Positions 43,686 to 50,462 of a DNA stretch of 64,000 bases are shown piece by piece. Source of the DNA: Adhaeribacter_A terreus (GTDB lineage: Bacteria > Bacteroidota > Bacteroidia > Cytophagales > Hymenobacteraceae); NCBI RefSeq assembly GCF_042657365.1, contig NZ_JBHSKT010000010.1, positions 62,001 to 126,000 of the forward strand, given 5' to 3'. The notes under the pieces were generated by a model that was not told the origin of the DNA, ran no database searches, and saw only the letters and a program-made list of their open reading frames with translations. Each line of letters opens with the position of its first letter. Position 1 is the stretch's first letter. The position numbers and the translations under genes are program-made.

Positions 43686-43713
43686 GTGCGGAAAGGTCAA
43701 GCCCTGTCCCTAC
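43686..43713. repeat. GCCCTGTCCCTAC repeat, copy 2
   Basis: TGCGGAAAGGTCAAG then CCCTGTCCCTAC; near copy of 40371-40396, and in both places it directly follows or lies close to an ATAGCG copy. Confidence 0.6.
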
Positions 43714-43731
43714 AAATGCTGCGGGTAAAAG

Positions 43732-43754
43732 CTCCCCTCCTTTTCAAGGAGGGG
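43732..43754. repeat. GC-rich CCCCT palindrome
   Basis: CCCCTCCTT pairs with AAGGAGGGG around TTC. Confidence 0.8.
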
Positions 43755-43821
43755 TTCGGGGTGGTTATTTCACTCTATCAGATTAAATTCCGCACTTGTT
43801 CAAATAAACTTTCTGCTAAAA

Positions 43822-43854
43822 AAGTCCTCCCCCTACCCCTCCAAAGGTGGACTT
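43822..43854. repeat. GC-rich CCCCT repeat
   Basis: AAGTCCTCCCCCTACCCCTC then CAAAGGTGGACTT; outer AAGTCC pairs with GGACTT. Confidence 0.75.
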
Positions 43855-43873
43855 TTCCGCAAGAAACCACTCC

Positions 43874-43903
43874 AAAAACGCCATGCTTTCATTCCCAAAA
43901 AGT
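43874..43903 (-). repeat. ATAGCG interspersed repeat, copy 17
   Basis: AAAAACGCCATGCTTTCAT then TCCCAAAAAGT. Confidence 0.75.
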
Positions 43904-43954
43904 CAAAACTAAAGCCCAATTCCATTGCCGTCTGCTTCAGCCGACGTTGTTAAA

Positions 43955-43978
43955 CTCCCTCCCCTGTTTTTAGGGCAG
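43955..43978 (-). repeat. Right arm of the 24-bp inverted repeat (GC-rich family)
   Basis: CTCCCTCCCCTGTTTTTAGG then GCAG; inverted copy of 43602-43625. Confidence 0.85.
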
Positions 43979-44042
43979 TGCCGGAGTGGGATAAATTCCC
44001 CGAAACGATAATAATTTTAACTCGTTTTAGAATACTATTTCC

Positions 44043-44050
44043 TACTTTTG
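44043..44050 (+). promoter_or_regulatory. -7 box of the arginine decarboxylase gene
   Basis: TACTTTTG, 34 bases before the ATG at 44085. Confidence 0.6.
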
Positions 44051-44084
44051 AACCGCAAATTTTTGCCTTAACCAAACCCAGTAA

Positions 44085-45485
44085 ATGGATAAATACATAG
44101 ATCTGATCAATCAGACGTTCGATTTCCCGACGGAGGAGTTCCGGGTGGAGAATAACGAGCTTTTTTTCAATGAGATCCCCATGATGGAGATCGTGAAGGA
44201 ATACGGCACGCCGTTGCGCCTCACGTATCTGCCCAAGATCAGTTCCCAGATCCAGAAAGCCAAGCTGCTCTTTAAGGAAAGCATGGAAAAACTGAATTAC
44301 CAGGGAAGCTATACCTATTGCTACTGCACCAAATCGTCGCACTTTAGTTTTGTGCTGGAAGAGGCCCTGAAGAATAATATTCACATCGAAACATCTTCTT
44401 CGTTTGATATTCCGATCATTAGGGCGCTGTACGAAAAAGGCAAAGTAGACAAGAATATTTTTGTGGTTTGCAACGGCTACAAACGCGAGCTTTACCGCAA
44501 CTACATTACCGAGTTAATTAACGACGGTTTCAGAAACGTAACGCCGGTGCTGGACCATCTGGAAGAGATTGACCATTACATCGAACACGTTACCGAACCT
44601 TGTCAGTTAGGAATTCGCGTAGCTTCCGATGAAGAACCGAAATTCCAGTTCTATACCTCGCGGTTGGGCGTGAACTACAACGATGTACTGAAGCTGTATA
44701 AAAAGAAGATAAAAGACAACCCGAAGTTCCAGCTGAAAATGCTGCATTACTTCATCAACACGGGTATTAAAGACACGTCGTATTACTGGTCGGAATTAAG
44801 CCGCTTTGTGCACAAATACTGCGAGCTGAAAAAGATCTGCCCGGAGCTGGATACGATCGATATTGGCGGCGGTTTCCCGATCAAAACCTCCATCCAGTTC
44901 GATTACAACTACCGCTACATGATCGAGGAAATTCTGCGCACCATCCAGCGGATCTGCAAGGAAGAAGAAGTGCCGGAACCAAACATTTTCACCGAATTCG
45001 GGATCTATACCGTTGGCGAAAGCGGCGCGCACGTTTACTCCATTCTGGATACCAAACTGCAGAACGACAAGGAGCTTTGGTACATGATCGACGGCTCGTT
45101 TATTACCAACCTGCCGGACACCTGGGCCCTGAACCAGCGCTACATTTTAATGGCCATCAACCAGTGGGATAAACCGTACCAGCGCCTCAACCTGGGCGGT
45201 CTCACCTGCGACAGCCAGGACTATTACAACTCCGAAATGCACTCGTTCCAGGTGTTCCTGCCGAAGCTGAAAAAAGACGAACCAGAGCCGCTCTACATCG
45301 GTTTCTTCCACACGGGCGCCTACCAGGAAAGCTTAAGTGGCTACGGCGGCATCAAGCACTGCCTCATCCCGTCACCGAAACACGTGATCATCGACCGCGA
45401 AGAAGACGGGACTTTGAAAACGTGGCTGTTTGCGGAGGAGCAGACCCAGGAATCGATGTTGAAGATCTTGGGGTATACGAAGTAG
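44085..45485 (+). CDS. speA: PLP-dependent arginine decarboxylase, short form
   Basis: 466 aa. It makes agmatine from arginine for polyamine synthesis. It belongs to the alanine-racemase-fold decarboxylases: the PLP lysine is in YCYCTKSSHF (about 76-85), the glycine-rich phosphate loop is DIGGGFPIK, and the C-terminal acid/Tyr region GAYQESLSGYGG carries residues of the second subunit face. It is about 190 residues shorter than E. coli SpeA but matches the size seen in Bacteroidota. Related activities (ornithine, diaminopimelate or carboxynorspermidine decarboxylase) cannot be fully excluded. The divergent arginase-type gene supports arginine as substrate. Confidence 0.8.
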   Translation: MDKYIDLINQTFDFPTEEFRVENNELFFNEIPMMEIVKEYGTPLRLTYLPKISSQIQKAKLLFKESMEKLNYQGSYTYCYCTKSSHFSFVLEEALKNNIHIETSSSFDIPIIRALYEKGKVDKNIFVVCNGYKRELYRNYITELINDGFRNVTPVLDHLEEIDHYIEHVTEPCQLGIRVASDEEPKFQFYTSRLGVNYNDVLKLYKKKIKDNPKFQLKMLHYFINTGIKDTSYYWSELSRFVHKYCELKKICPELDTIDIGGGFPIKTSIQFDYNYRYMIEEILRTIQRICKEEEVPEPNIFTEFGIYTVGESGAHVYSILDTKLQNDKELWYMIDGSFITNLPDTWALNQRYILMAINQWDKPYQRLNLGGLTCDSQDYYNSEMHSFQVFLPKLKKDEPEPLYIGFFHTGAYQESLSGYGGIKHCLIPSPKHVIIDREEDGTLKTWLFAEEQTQESMLKILGYTK

Positions 45486-45492
45486 GCAAAAC

Positions 45493-45522
45493 TGTCATCC
45501 TGAACGAGAGTGAAGGATCTTG
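45493..45522. repeat. GTCAT-type repeat
   Basis: TGTCATCCTGAACGAGAG then TGAAGGATCTTG. Except for one base it equals the reverse complement of the right arm at 62974-62996. Confidence 0.7.
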
Positions 45523-45551
45523 TTGGCTGGTTGGTACTGAAGTTTATTTGG

Positions 45552-45591
45552 AAACGCTATACTTTATGTCTGGAAAAGTATAGCGTTTTTT
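45552..45591 (+). terminator. Hairpin form of the ATAGCG repeat, probable speA terminator
   Basis: AAACGCTATACTTT (45552-45565) pairs perfectly over 14 bases with AAAGTATAGCGTTT (45575-45588), followed by TTT. It is 66 bases past the decarboxylase stop. Confidence 0.75.
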
Positions 45592-45646
45592 GTTTGTGGG
45601 GATTAAATCACGTATTTATTGTTAGATTAAAACCAGCTTAATTCTG

Positions 45647-45654
45647 TAATTTTG
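45647..45654 (+). promoter_or_regulatory. -7 box of the second MORN-like gene
   Basis: TAATTTTG, 28 bases before the ATG at 45683. Confidence 0.55.
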
Positions 45655-45682
45655 CAGCTTATTAAATGGGAAGCAATTTCAA

Positions 45683-46618
45683 ATGAAGCAAATTATTATA
45701 CTGTTTTCAATATTCTTTATTTCTATACAATTATATGGACAGGAGACAATTTTTTTCGTTCAAAAAAAACCAAACGGCCAAATAGAAGAGTTTTACGTTC
45801 TAAAAAGCGATAAAAACACAAAGCATGGTACTTATGTGAAATATCGAATGGCTTTTGGCAACGTAATTATTCTCGAATCTGGTAATTTTAATAATGGCCA
45901 GAAACATGGCGATTGGCAAAGCTTTTATGACTCCAATAAGTACAAAAACAGTTTAAAAGAAAGAGGAACCTATTTTAATGGATCGAGAAATGGGTTATGG
46001 TCTACTTTTTACATGGATACTACTTCAAATTTTACTGGTATTGAAAAATATGGTAAAAAGAAAACCGCTGATTCTCTAGCTGTTAATATTGAACAAAAAG
46101 CGCTTAAAATTAAACAAGCAGGAATTTTCATCAAGGATAAAAGAGTAGGCGAATGGGTTACTTATAATTTCAATGGTGAACTAATTCAAAAATATAACTT
46201 CAATACAATAGAGCTTTTTTATGATAGAGAAATAAAAGATTCATTAGAATACAATAAAACTCGAAAAGCCACATTTCTTGGCGGAAAGAAATTTTTGATA
46301 GATTATTTAAATGAGAACATTACCAGAGGGCTTCCTCTTCTAAACCGGAATAATATTCATTTTAAAGTTTCTTTCACGATTGATGAAAATGGAAAAATAA
46401 CAGACCTTAAAGTTATTGATTCAAATTTATTGGATAAAACGAACAGTAACTTACTAAGTGTTTTTTATAATTTAGATTCAAGTTGGATTGTTGCCCTAGA
46501 TAATGGGAACAAAGTCAAATATACTTACCAAGCTGAATGGAAGGTTTCTAAAGAAAAAACTACGCATATGGCATACCACTACAAAGATTGGAAAGTAGCT
46601 TTTACCTTATCTGATTAA
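45683..46618 (+). CDS. Secreted MORN-like protein, paralogue of 25917-26744
   Basis: 311 aa, signal peptide 1-18 (IIILFSIFFISIQLYG). It shares the opening QIEEFYVLKSDKNTKHGTY and repeats such as SGNFNNGQKHGDWQSFYD and GTYFNGSRNGLWSTFY with the gene at 25917. The C-terminal part (FKVSFTIDENGKITDLKVID) is a diverged TonB-like domain. It is more AT-rich than its neighbours, which hints at faster evolution or transfer. Role unknown. Confidence 0.75.
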   Translation: MKQIIILFSIFFISIQLYGQETIFFVQKKPNGQIEEFYVLKSDKNTKHGTYVKYRMAFGNVIILESGNFNNGQKHGDWQSFYDSNKYKNSLKERGTYFNGSRNGLWSTFYMDTTSNFTGIEKYGKKKTADSLAVNIEQKALKIKQAGIFIKDKRVGEWVTYNFNGELIQKYNFNTIELFYDREIKDSLEYNKTRKATFLGGKKFLIDYLNENITRGLPLLNRNNIHFKVSFTIDENGKITDLKVIDSNLLDKTNSNLLSVFYNLDSSWIVALDNGNKVKYTYQAEWKVSKEKTTHMAYHYKDWKVAFTLSD

Positions 46619-46655
46619 TCTTAATTCATTCTCAACAAAGCTATTATAGTTTCGT

Positions 46656-46663
46656 TATTTTTG
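46656..46663 (+). promoter_or_regulatory. -7 box of the toxin-antitoxin operon
   Basis: TATTTTTG, 16 bases before the antitoxin ATG at 46680. Confidence 0.55.
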
Positions 46664-46679
46664 TATAAAGTCGCATCTT

Positions 46680-46904
46680 ATGAATATTCAAGCTGAAAAA
46701 CTGGAGTTAATGAAATTGTTGCTAAATACCGAAAACCCAAAAGTTATTCAGGCAATTAAACGCGTCTTTCAGAAAGAAAAATCAGCTGATTTTTGGCACG
46801 AACTAACGCCAGAACAACAGCAGGAAATAAACGAAGCCACAGACGAAATTAACCGCGGCGAAACCACCGATTATGATACGTTTATGGCCAAACATAGACG
46901 ATGA
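46680..46904 (+). CDS. Antitoxin-like protein of a type II toxin-antitoxin pair
   Basis: 74 aa, helical and acidic: residues 3-34 form an amphipathic helix (ELMKLLLNTENPKVIQAIKRVF) and residues 42-70 an acidic tail (LTPEQQQEINEATDEINRG). It has the size and order of small antitoxins encoded before ParE/RelE toxins in Bacteroidota. No classical DNA-binding motif can be named. Its last four bases overlap the toxin start. Confidence 0.75.
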   Translation: MNIQAEKLELMKLLLNTENPKVIQAIKRVFQKEKSADFWHELTPEQQQEINEATDEINRGETTDYDTFMAKHRR

Positions 46905-47203
46905 GCAGAAAAGTAATTCTCTCCAAACGGGCGGAAAAGAAATTAGAACAACTCTTCAGTTACCTCACCGAAAACTGGTCCGAAAAAGTAAAAGCCGATT
47001 TCGTAGAAAAGCTCGACAAAATCATCGAAACAATCAGAATTCAACCCGAAAGCTTTCAGGAATCTGAGCAGCAAAAAGGTTTGCACCGGTGCGTAATTAC
47101 GAAACAAACCACTCTCTTTTACCGCTTCAATTCAAAGCAAATTCAAATCGTTACCATCTTCGACACAAGGCAAAACCCAGCCAAATTGAAGAAAGACTTA
47201 TAA
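46901..47203 (+). CDS. ParE/RelE-superfamily toxin
   Basis: 100 aa. RelE/ParE fold signatures: KVILSKRAEKKLEQLFSYL at the N-terminus, ADFVEKLDKIIETIRIQPESF in the middle and the C-terminal strand pair LHRCVITKQTTLFYRF and IQIVTIFDTRQNP. ParE members poison gyrase while RelE members cut mRNA on ribosomes; the sequence alone does not tell which. Overlap ATGA with the antitoxin supports coupled synthesis. A repeat-derived hairpin ends the unit. Confidence 0.85.
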   Translation: MSRKVILSKRAEKKLEQLFSYLTENWSEKVKADFVEKLDKIIETIRIQPESFQESEQQKGLHRCVITKQTTLFYRFNSKQIQIVTIFDTRQNPAKLKKDL

Positions 47204-47214
47204 ATTCAACTGTC

Positions 47215-47257
47215 AAAACGCTACACTTTCCCACCCAAAAAGTATAGCGTTTTTTTA
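47215..47257 (+). terminator. Hairpin form of the ATAGCG repeat, probable TA terminator
   Basis: AAAACGCTACACTTT (47215-47229) pairs with AAAGTATAGCGTTTT (47239-47253) with one mismatch, followed by TTTT, 12 bases past the toxin stop. Confidence 0.75.
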
Positions 47258-47307
47258 TTCCTCCCAAAAATTTCCGAACTTAAGGCTTTACCAAAACCTG
47301 CAAAACT

Positions 47308-47745
47308 ATGAAAAACCTAAACTTCAGCATTCAAATCAACGCCCCGAAAGAAAAAGTCTGGGAAACCCTTTGGAACGATGCCACCTACCGTGAATGGACC
47401 CATGTTTTCAGCCCCGGTTCCCACGCCGTAACCGATTGGCAGGAAGGCAGCAAAGTGCAGTTTCTGGGCGGCGAAGGCAACAGCGGCATGTACAGCCAGA
47501 TCCACAAAATGGTGCCCAACCAGGTAATGGAGATCAAACACATCGGCGAAGTAAAAGACGGCGTAGAACAACCCGCTGATCCGGAAACAAGCTGGTACGG
47601 CGCCATGGAAAACTACTACCTTACCGAAGGTAACGGCCAAACCGAACTAAAAGTAACCCTCGATACTGAAGAAAGCCACACTGACTATTTTCAGGAAGCT
47701 TTCCCGAAAGCGCTGGCGATAGTAAAGGAAATTGCGGAGCGTTAA
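47308..47745 (+). CDS. SRPBCC (AHSA1-like) ligand-binding domain protein
   Basis: 145 aa, a single START/Bet v1-type domain. Signatures: NFSIQINAPKEKVWETLWNDATYREWTHVFSPGS at the N-terminus and a C-terminal long helix ending FPKALAIVKEIAER. Such proteins bind small hydrophobic ligands; their role here is unknown. It stands alone. Confidence 0.85.
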   Translation: MKNLNFSIQINAPKEKVWETLWNDATYREWTHVFSPGSHAVTDWQEGSKVQFLGGEGNSGMYSQIHKMVPNQVMEIKHIGEVKDGVEQPADPETSWYGAMENYYLTEGNGQTELKVTLDTEESHTDYFQEAFPKALAIVKEIAER

Positions 47746-47809
47746 GGCACTTTAGCTCATAAAAAAGCTAGCGTCAAAACTCATTCAGCAAGGCTGGTAA
47801 TGGGATTTA

Positions 47810-49213
47810 TCACACCCCGATCAGTCTTGCCCCAAACTCTAAGTTAGCCTGGGTGCTGGTAGAAATTGCAAAACATGCGAGCAGGAAAATAATGTAAATC
47901 GCCAGGTATTTTAGTTTTGCGTGTAAACTGAAATACTGTGGTTTCCAATCTGCCGGCCACCCGAAACAAACCAGCGCATATATAAGCAAATGTATAGCCA
48001 GCAAAAACCGGCATTCCATTGCCGTTGGAATGGCAATAAAACAGGGTAGTAATATAATGCATAAAACGCCGGCGGCAGGCCAATTCATGCGCTCTATTTT
48101 TCTGAACAGCAGAACCGTTAATGCTAAAAAAATTACGGTGTAGTTTAAAAGAACTACTGCCCAGTGAAATTTCCTGAAATTAACAACGTAGGGAGTCGGA
48201 TACTGGATATCGAGCCCGTTAAAAAGATGCCGCACATAAAGGGCGCAGAAATCGACCGGGTATTTCTTTACCAAATTCAGGTATGCGCCAAACGACTCTA
48301 TTTCCGTAAGTTTTTCCGCTGATAAAATTGCTAAGCCCGCCGGGTCTGTGAAGAATACTTTGGCGTCCGGGTACCCATCCCCAATATTGGTTTCGTATTT
48401 CTGGATCTTCAGGCCCCATTCCAGTTGGGCGAGGTATAGATTCCGTCCCTGATATTTTGTCTGCATAAACGGACTATGTACTCCCAAATGCTGCTGATTG
48501 ATAAGGAACTGCGGCAATGAAACCAGGCAAAACCCGATCAGAAACGGAAGAAAATGTTTTTGCAAAGAACGAATCCCGTTTCTTCCGCCCGATAAAACCA
48601 CCAGGCCCAGCATTACCGGCACAACGATTAAATAAACCGGCCTGCCATTAACAGCTGCTCCCAAAAGAAACCCTGCCAGAATAAATTTTAAAAATGACGG
48701 CCTTTCAAGGATCAGCAACAAGCTAAAACCCAGGATCAGGGCCGTAGGAAAATCGCTTAAGGGGTAGATAAAATAATGCGACCAAAAGGCCAAACCAATC
48801 ATGGCTACTAAAAACCGGCGGGCCCAATGCAAGCGTCCGCTATTAGAAACAACTTCCCAAAGCCGGGGCATGACGTAGCCAAAAAGCATAGCACCGGTTA
48901 AAGCCCCAATGAGCCGTACATAAATTACCGGCGACAACCCAAGATACATTTCCAGGTAATGCCCTGGTAAATAAAAAAGCGGCAGAAAATACCCCCGGGT
49001 TTCGTGGAAATAGTGGACCAGCGAAAACCGGCCATCCTTAAAAAAGAGTTCGCCAAACTCCCAGTATTGTTTGGCATCATAAAAAAAACCCGCGTGCTTT
49101 ACCGGAAATAAATAGAAAAAAAAAGTAAGGAAGATCAGGAAAATGGAAACTGAATAACTGGTTAAAATGTGGAAAATTAAAGCAATAGGTTTACCCTGAA
49201 TTAATATCTTCAT
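47810..49213 (-). CDS. Polytopic membrane protein, GT-C glycosyltransferase-like
   Basis: 467 aa with about 12 hydrophobic segments. The first loop contains FFYDAKQYWEFG (Asp and Tyr/Trp in positions where GT-C/PMT-type glycosyltransferases place a catalytic Asp), and the second loop SLVHYFHETRGYFLPLFY. Such enzymes use lipid-linked sugars. Only the general architecture supports this; a transporter-like or unknown membrane function is possible. It lies downstream of prs, separated by a repeat hairpin. Confidence 0.6.
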   Translation of the reverse strand: MKILIQGKPIALIFHILTSYSVSIFLIFLTFFFYLFPVKHAGFFYDAKQYWEFGELFFKDGRFSLVHYFHETRGYFLPLFYLPGHYLEMYLGLSPVIYVRLIGALTGAMLFGYVMPRLWEVVSNSGRLHWARRFLVAMIGLAFWSHYFIYPLSDFPTALILGFSLLLILERPSFLKFILAGFLLGAAVNGRPVYLIVVPVMLGLVVLSGGRNGIRSLQKHFLPFLIGFCLVSLPQFLINQQHLGVHSPFMQTKYQGRNLYLAQLEWGLKIQKYETNIGDGYPDAKVFFTDPAGLAILSAEKLTEIESFGAYLNLVKKYPVDFCALYVRHLFNGLDIQYPTPYVVNFRKFHWAVVLLNYTVIFLALTVLLFRKIERMNWPAAGVLCIILLPCFIAIPTAMECRFLLAIHLLIYALVCFGWPADWKPQYFSLHAKLKYLAIYIIFLLACFAISTSTQANLEFGARLIGV

Positions 49214-49414
49214 CCTTTCAGTATCCGCTCGTTTTCTTGAATAGTATCATAAAGGTATCATTTCGCTGCAACATGTTCATGATGAAGCGAAAGAATATCG
49301 CTGCTTTAATCACGTCAAGGCTACTTTAATCTAATACCGGCAGTTTATTGAACGCAAAGTCAGAAGTCTAAAAAAGCATTTTAATTTCAGAACAAGTTAT
49401 CTAGTTTCAACCGG

Positions 49415-49453
49415 AAACGCTATACTTCCCCACCCAAAAAGTATAGCGTTTTT
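49415..49453. repeat. Hairpin form of the ATAGCG repeat after prs
   Basis: AAACGCTATACTT (49415-49427) pairs perfectly over 13 bases with AAGTATAGCGTTT (49439-49451). The T run touches the prs stop codon (49452-49454). Orientation of the T run suits + strand termination, although the gene that ends here is on the - strand. Confidence 0.8.
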
Positions 49454-50324
49454 ATTTCAAAGCTTCAGCAATCAATTCACTCAGATCTATCCTATTGCTA
49501 CGGTGCGGAATGGTGTTGCAGGTTATAATTTCCACACCGGTTTCTTTCAAAGCATCATAAGCATTTCCGGCGAAAATAGCGTGCACCCCGATACAAGTTG
49601 CAGGTTTCATACCAGCATTTTTTAAATGGTTTACCGTTTCGATCATGGTGTGGGCTGTGGAAATAATATCGTCTACCAGTACCGGGGTGGGGTCTTTAAA
49701 CTGCGCCACCTGCGGAACAGAAACCTGCACATTATCATCGCCACGACGAACTTTTTCAAGCACTAAAAACGGCGCCTCCGCTTGCTTCGCCACTTCCGAA
49801 ACCCACTGTTCACTTTCGCTGTCGGGTCCAATAAGAACCGGTTTGGCAATGTGATTTTTAATATAATTCGCAATTAAACCCGAAGCGTGCAAAACGTTGC
49901 ACGGAATGGTATAAATGTCGCGCATGGTTTTCCAGCGGTGCAAATGCGGATCGATGGTGATCAGTTCGTCTACCAAACCAGAAAGCAGTTCGGCGAAGCA
50001 TTTACTCGTTACAACTTCGCCCGGATGAAAAGCTTTGTCCTGCCGCATGTAAGCCAGATACGGCGCTACCAACGTAATTTTTACAGCATGTAAATTCCGT
50101 AATTCTTTCGCCAGGAAATAAAGCGGCAGCAGTTTTTTATCGGGTTGGTGAAGCGTGCAAACCATTACAATTTCCTTCCCCGCTACTTCAGACTTTAGCT
50201 GCACCAGGCTTTCGCCGTCCGGGAATTTGTGCACCAGCAGTTCACCTTTTTCAGCGCCGGTCAGTTTTACCAGGTTTTCGGATAGCGTTTCGTTTCCGGG
50301 AAGGGCAAAGATGAGCTTTTTCAT
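49452..50324 (-). CDS. Ribose-phosphate pyrophosphokinase-like protein
   Basis: 290 aa. PRPP synthetases make PRPP from ribose 5-phosphate and ATP. This short form (usual bacterial Prs about 315) resembles the archaeal-type class: HKFPDGESLVQL near the N-terminus, APYLAYMRQDKAFHPGEVVTSK, DPHLHR, and the PRPP loop VLVDDIISTAHTM (about 214-226). It is next to an AMP/thymidine phosphorylase, which fits a route that recycles nucleotide ribose phosphate. A housekeeping Prs probably exists elsewhere, so I leave out a symbol. Confidence 0.82.
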   Translation of the reverse strand: MKKLIFALPGNETLSENLVKLTGAEKGELLVHKFPDGESLVQLKSEVAGKEIVMVCTLHQPDKKLLPLYFLAKELRNLHAVKITLVAPYLAYMRQDKAFHPGEVVTSKCFAELLSGLVDELITIDPHLHRWKTMRDIYTIPCNVLHASGLIANYIKNHIAKPVLIGPDSESEQWVSEVAKQAEAPFLVLEKVRRGDDNVQVSVPQVAQFKDPTPVLVDDIISTAHTMIETVNHLKNAGMKPATCIGVHAIFAGNAYDALKETGVEIITCNTIPHRSNRIDLSELIAEALK

Positions 50325-50373
50325 TTGAATGGTTGAATTTGAAAATTGAAAAACTTAAATTCCACTTTATTGC

Positions 50374-50405
50374 GTCATCACGAGCACAATTGAGCGCGGG
50401 ATGAC
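50374..50405. repeat. GTCAT-type palindrome
   Basis: GTCATCACGAGCACAATTG then AGCGCGGGATGAC; ends GTCAT/ATGAC are complementary. It lies between the phosphorylase stop and prs. Confidence 0.5.
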
Positions 50406-50462
50406 CGTCAAAACAAAATCCTGCCCATCCTTAAATCCTTAAAATCGTGTTCAGACAATCCT

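Larger units (their letters stand above)
43446..44042. other. Repeat-rich intergenic region between divergent arginine genes
   Basis: Within about 600 bases there are two ATAGCG copies (43644-43672, 43874-43903), four GC-rich CCCCT elements (43602-43625, 43732-43754, 43822-43854, 43955-43978) and one GCCCTGTCCCTAC copy (43686-43713). The outer GC-rich elements are 24-base inverted copies of each other. No gene was seen. Confidence 0.8.

Noticed and set aside
47757..47775. ACTTTAGCTCATAAAAAAGCTAGCGT as another ATAGCG repeat
   Set aside because: Both halves are weak (CTAGCG, ACTTTAG); too degenerate to count.
50281..50300. ATAGCGTTTCG inside prs near its start, and GGATAGCGTTTTAT in the CoA-transferase (near 31610)
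   Set aside because: Only the ATAGCG word matches; the ACTTTTT half and spacing are missing, so they are chance matches.
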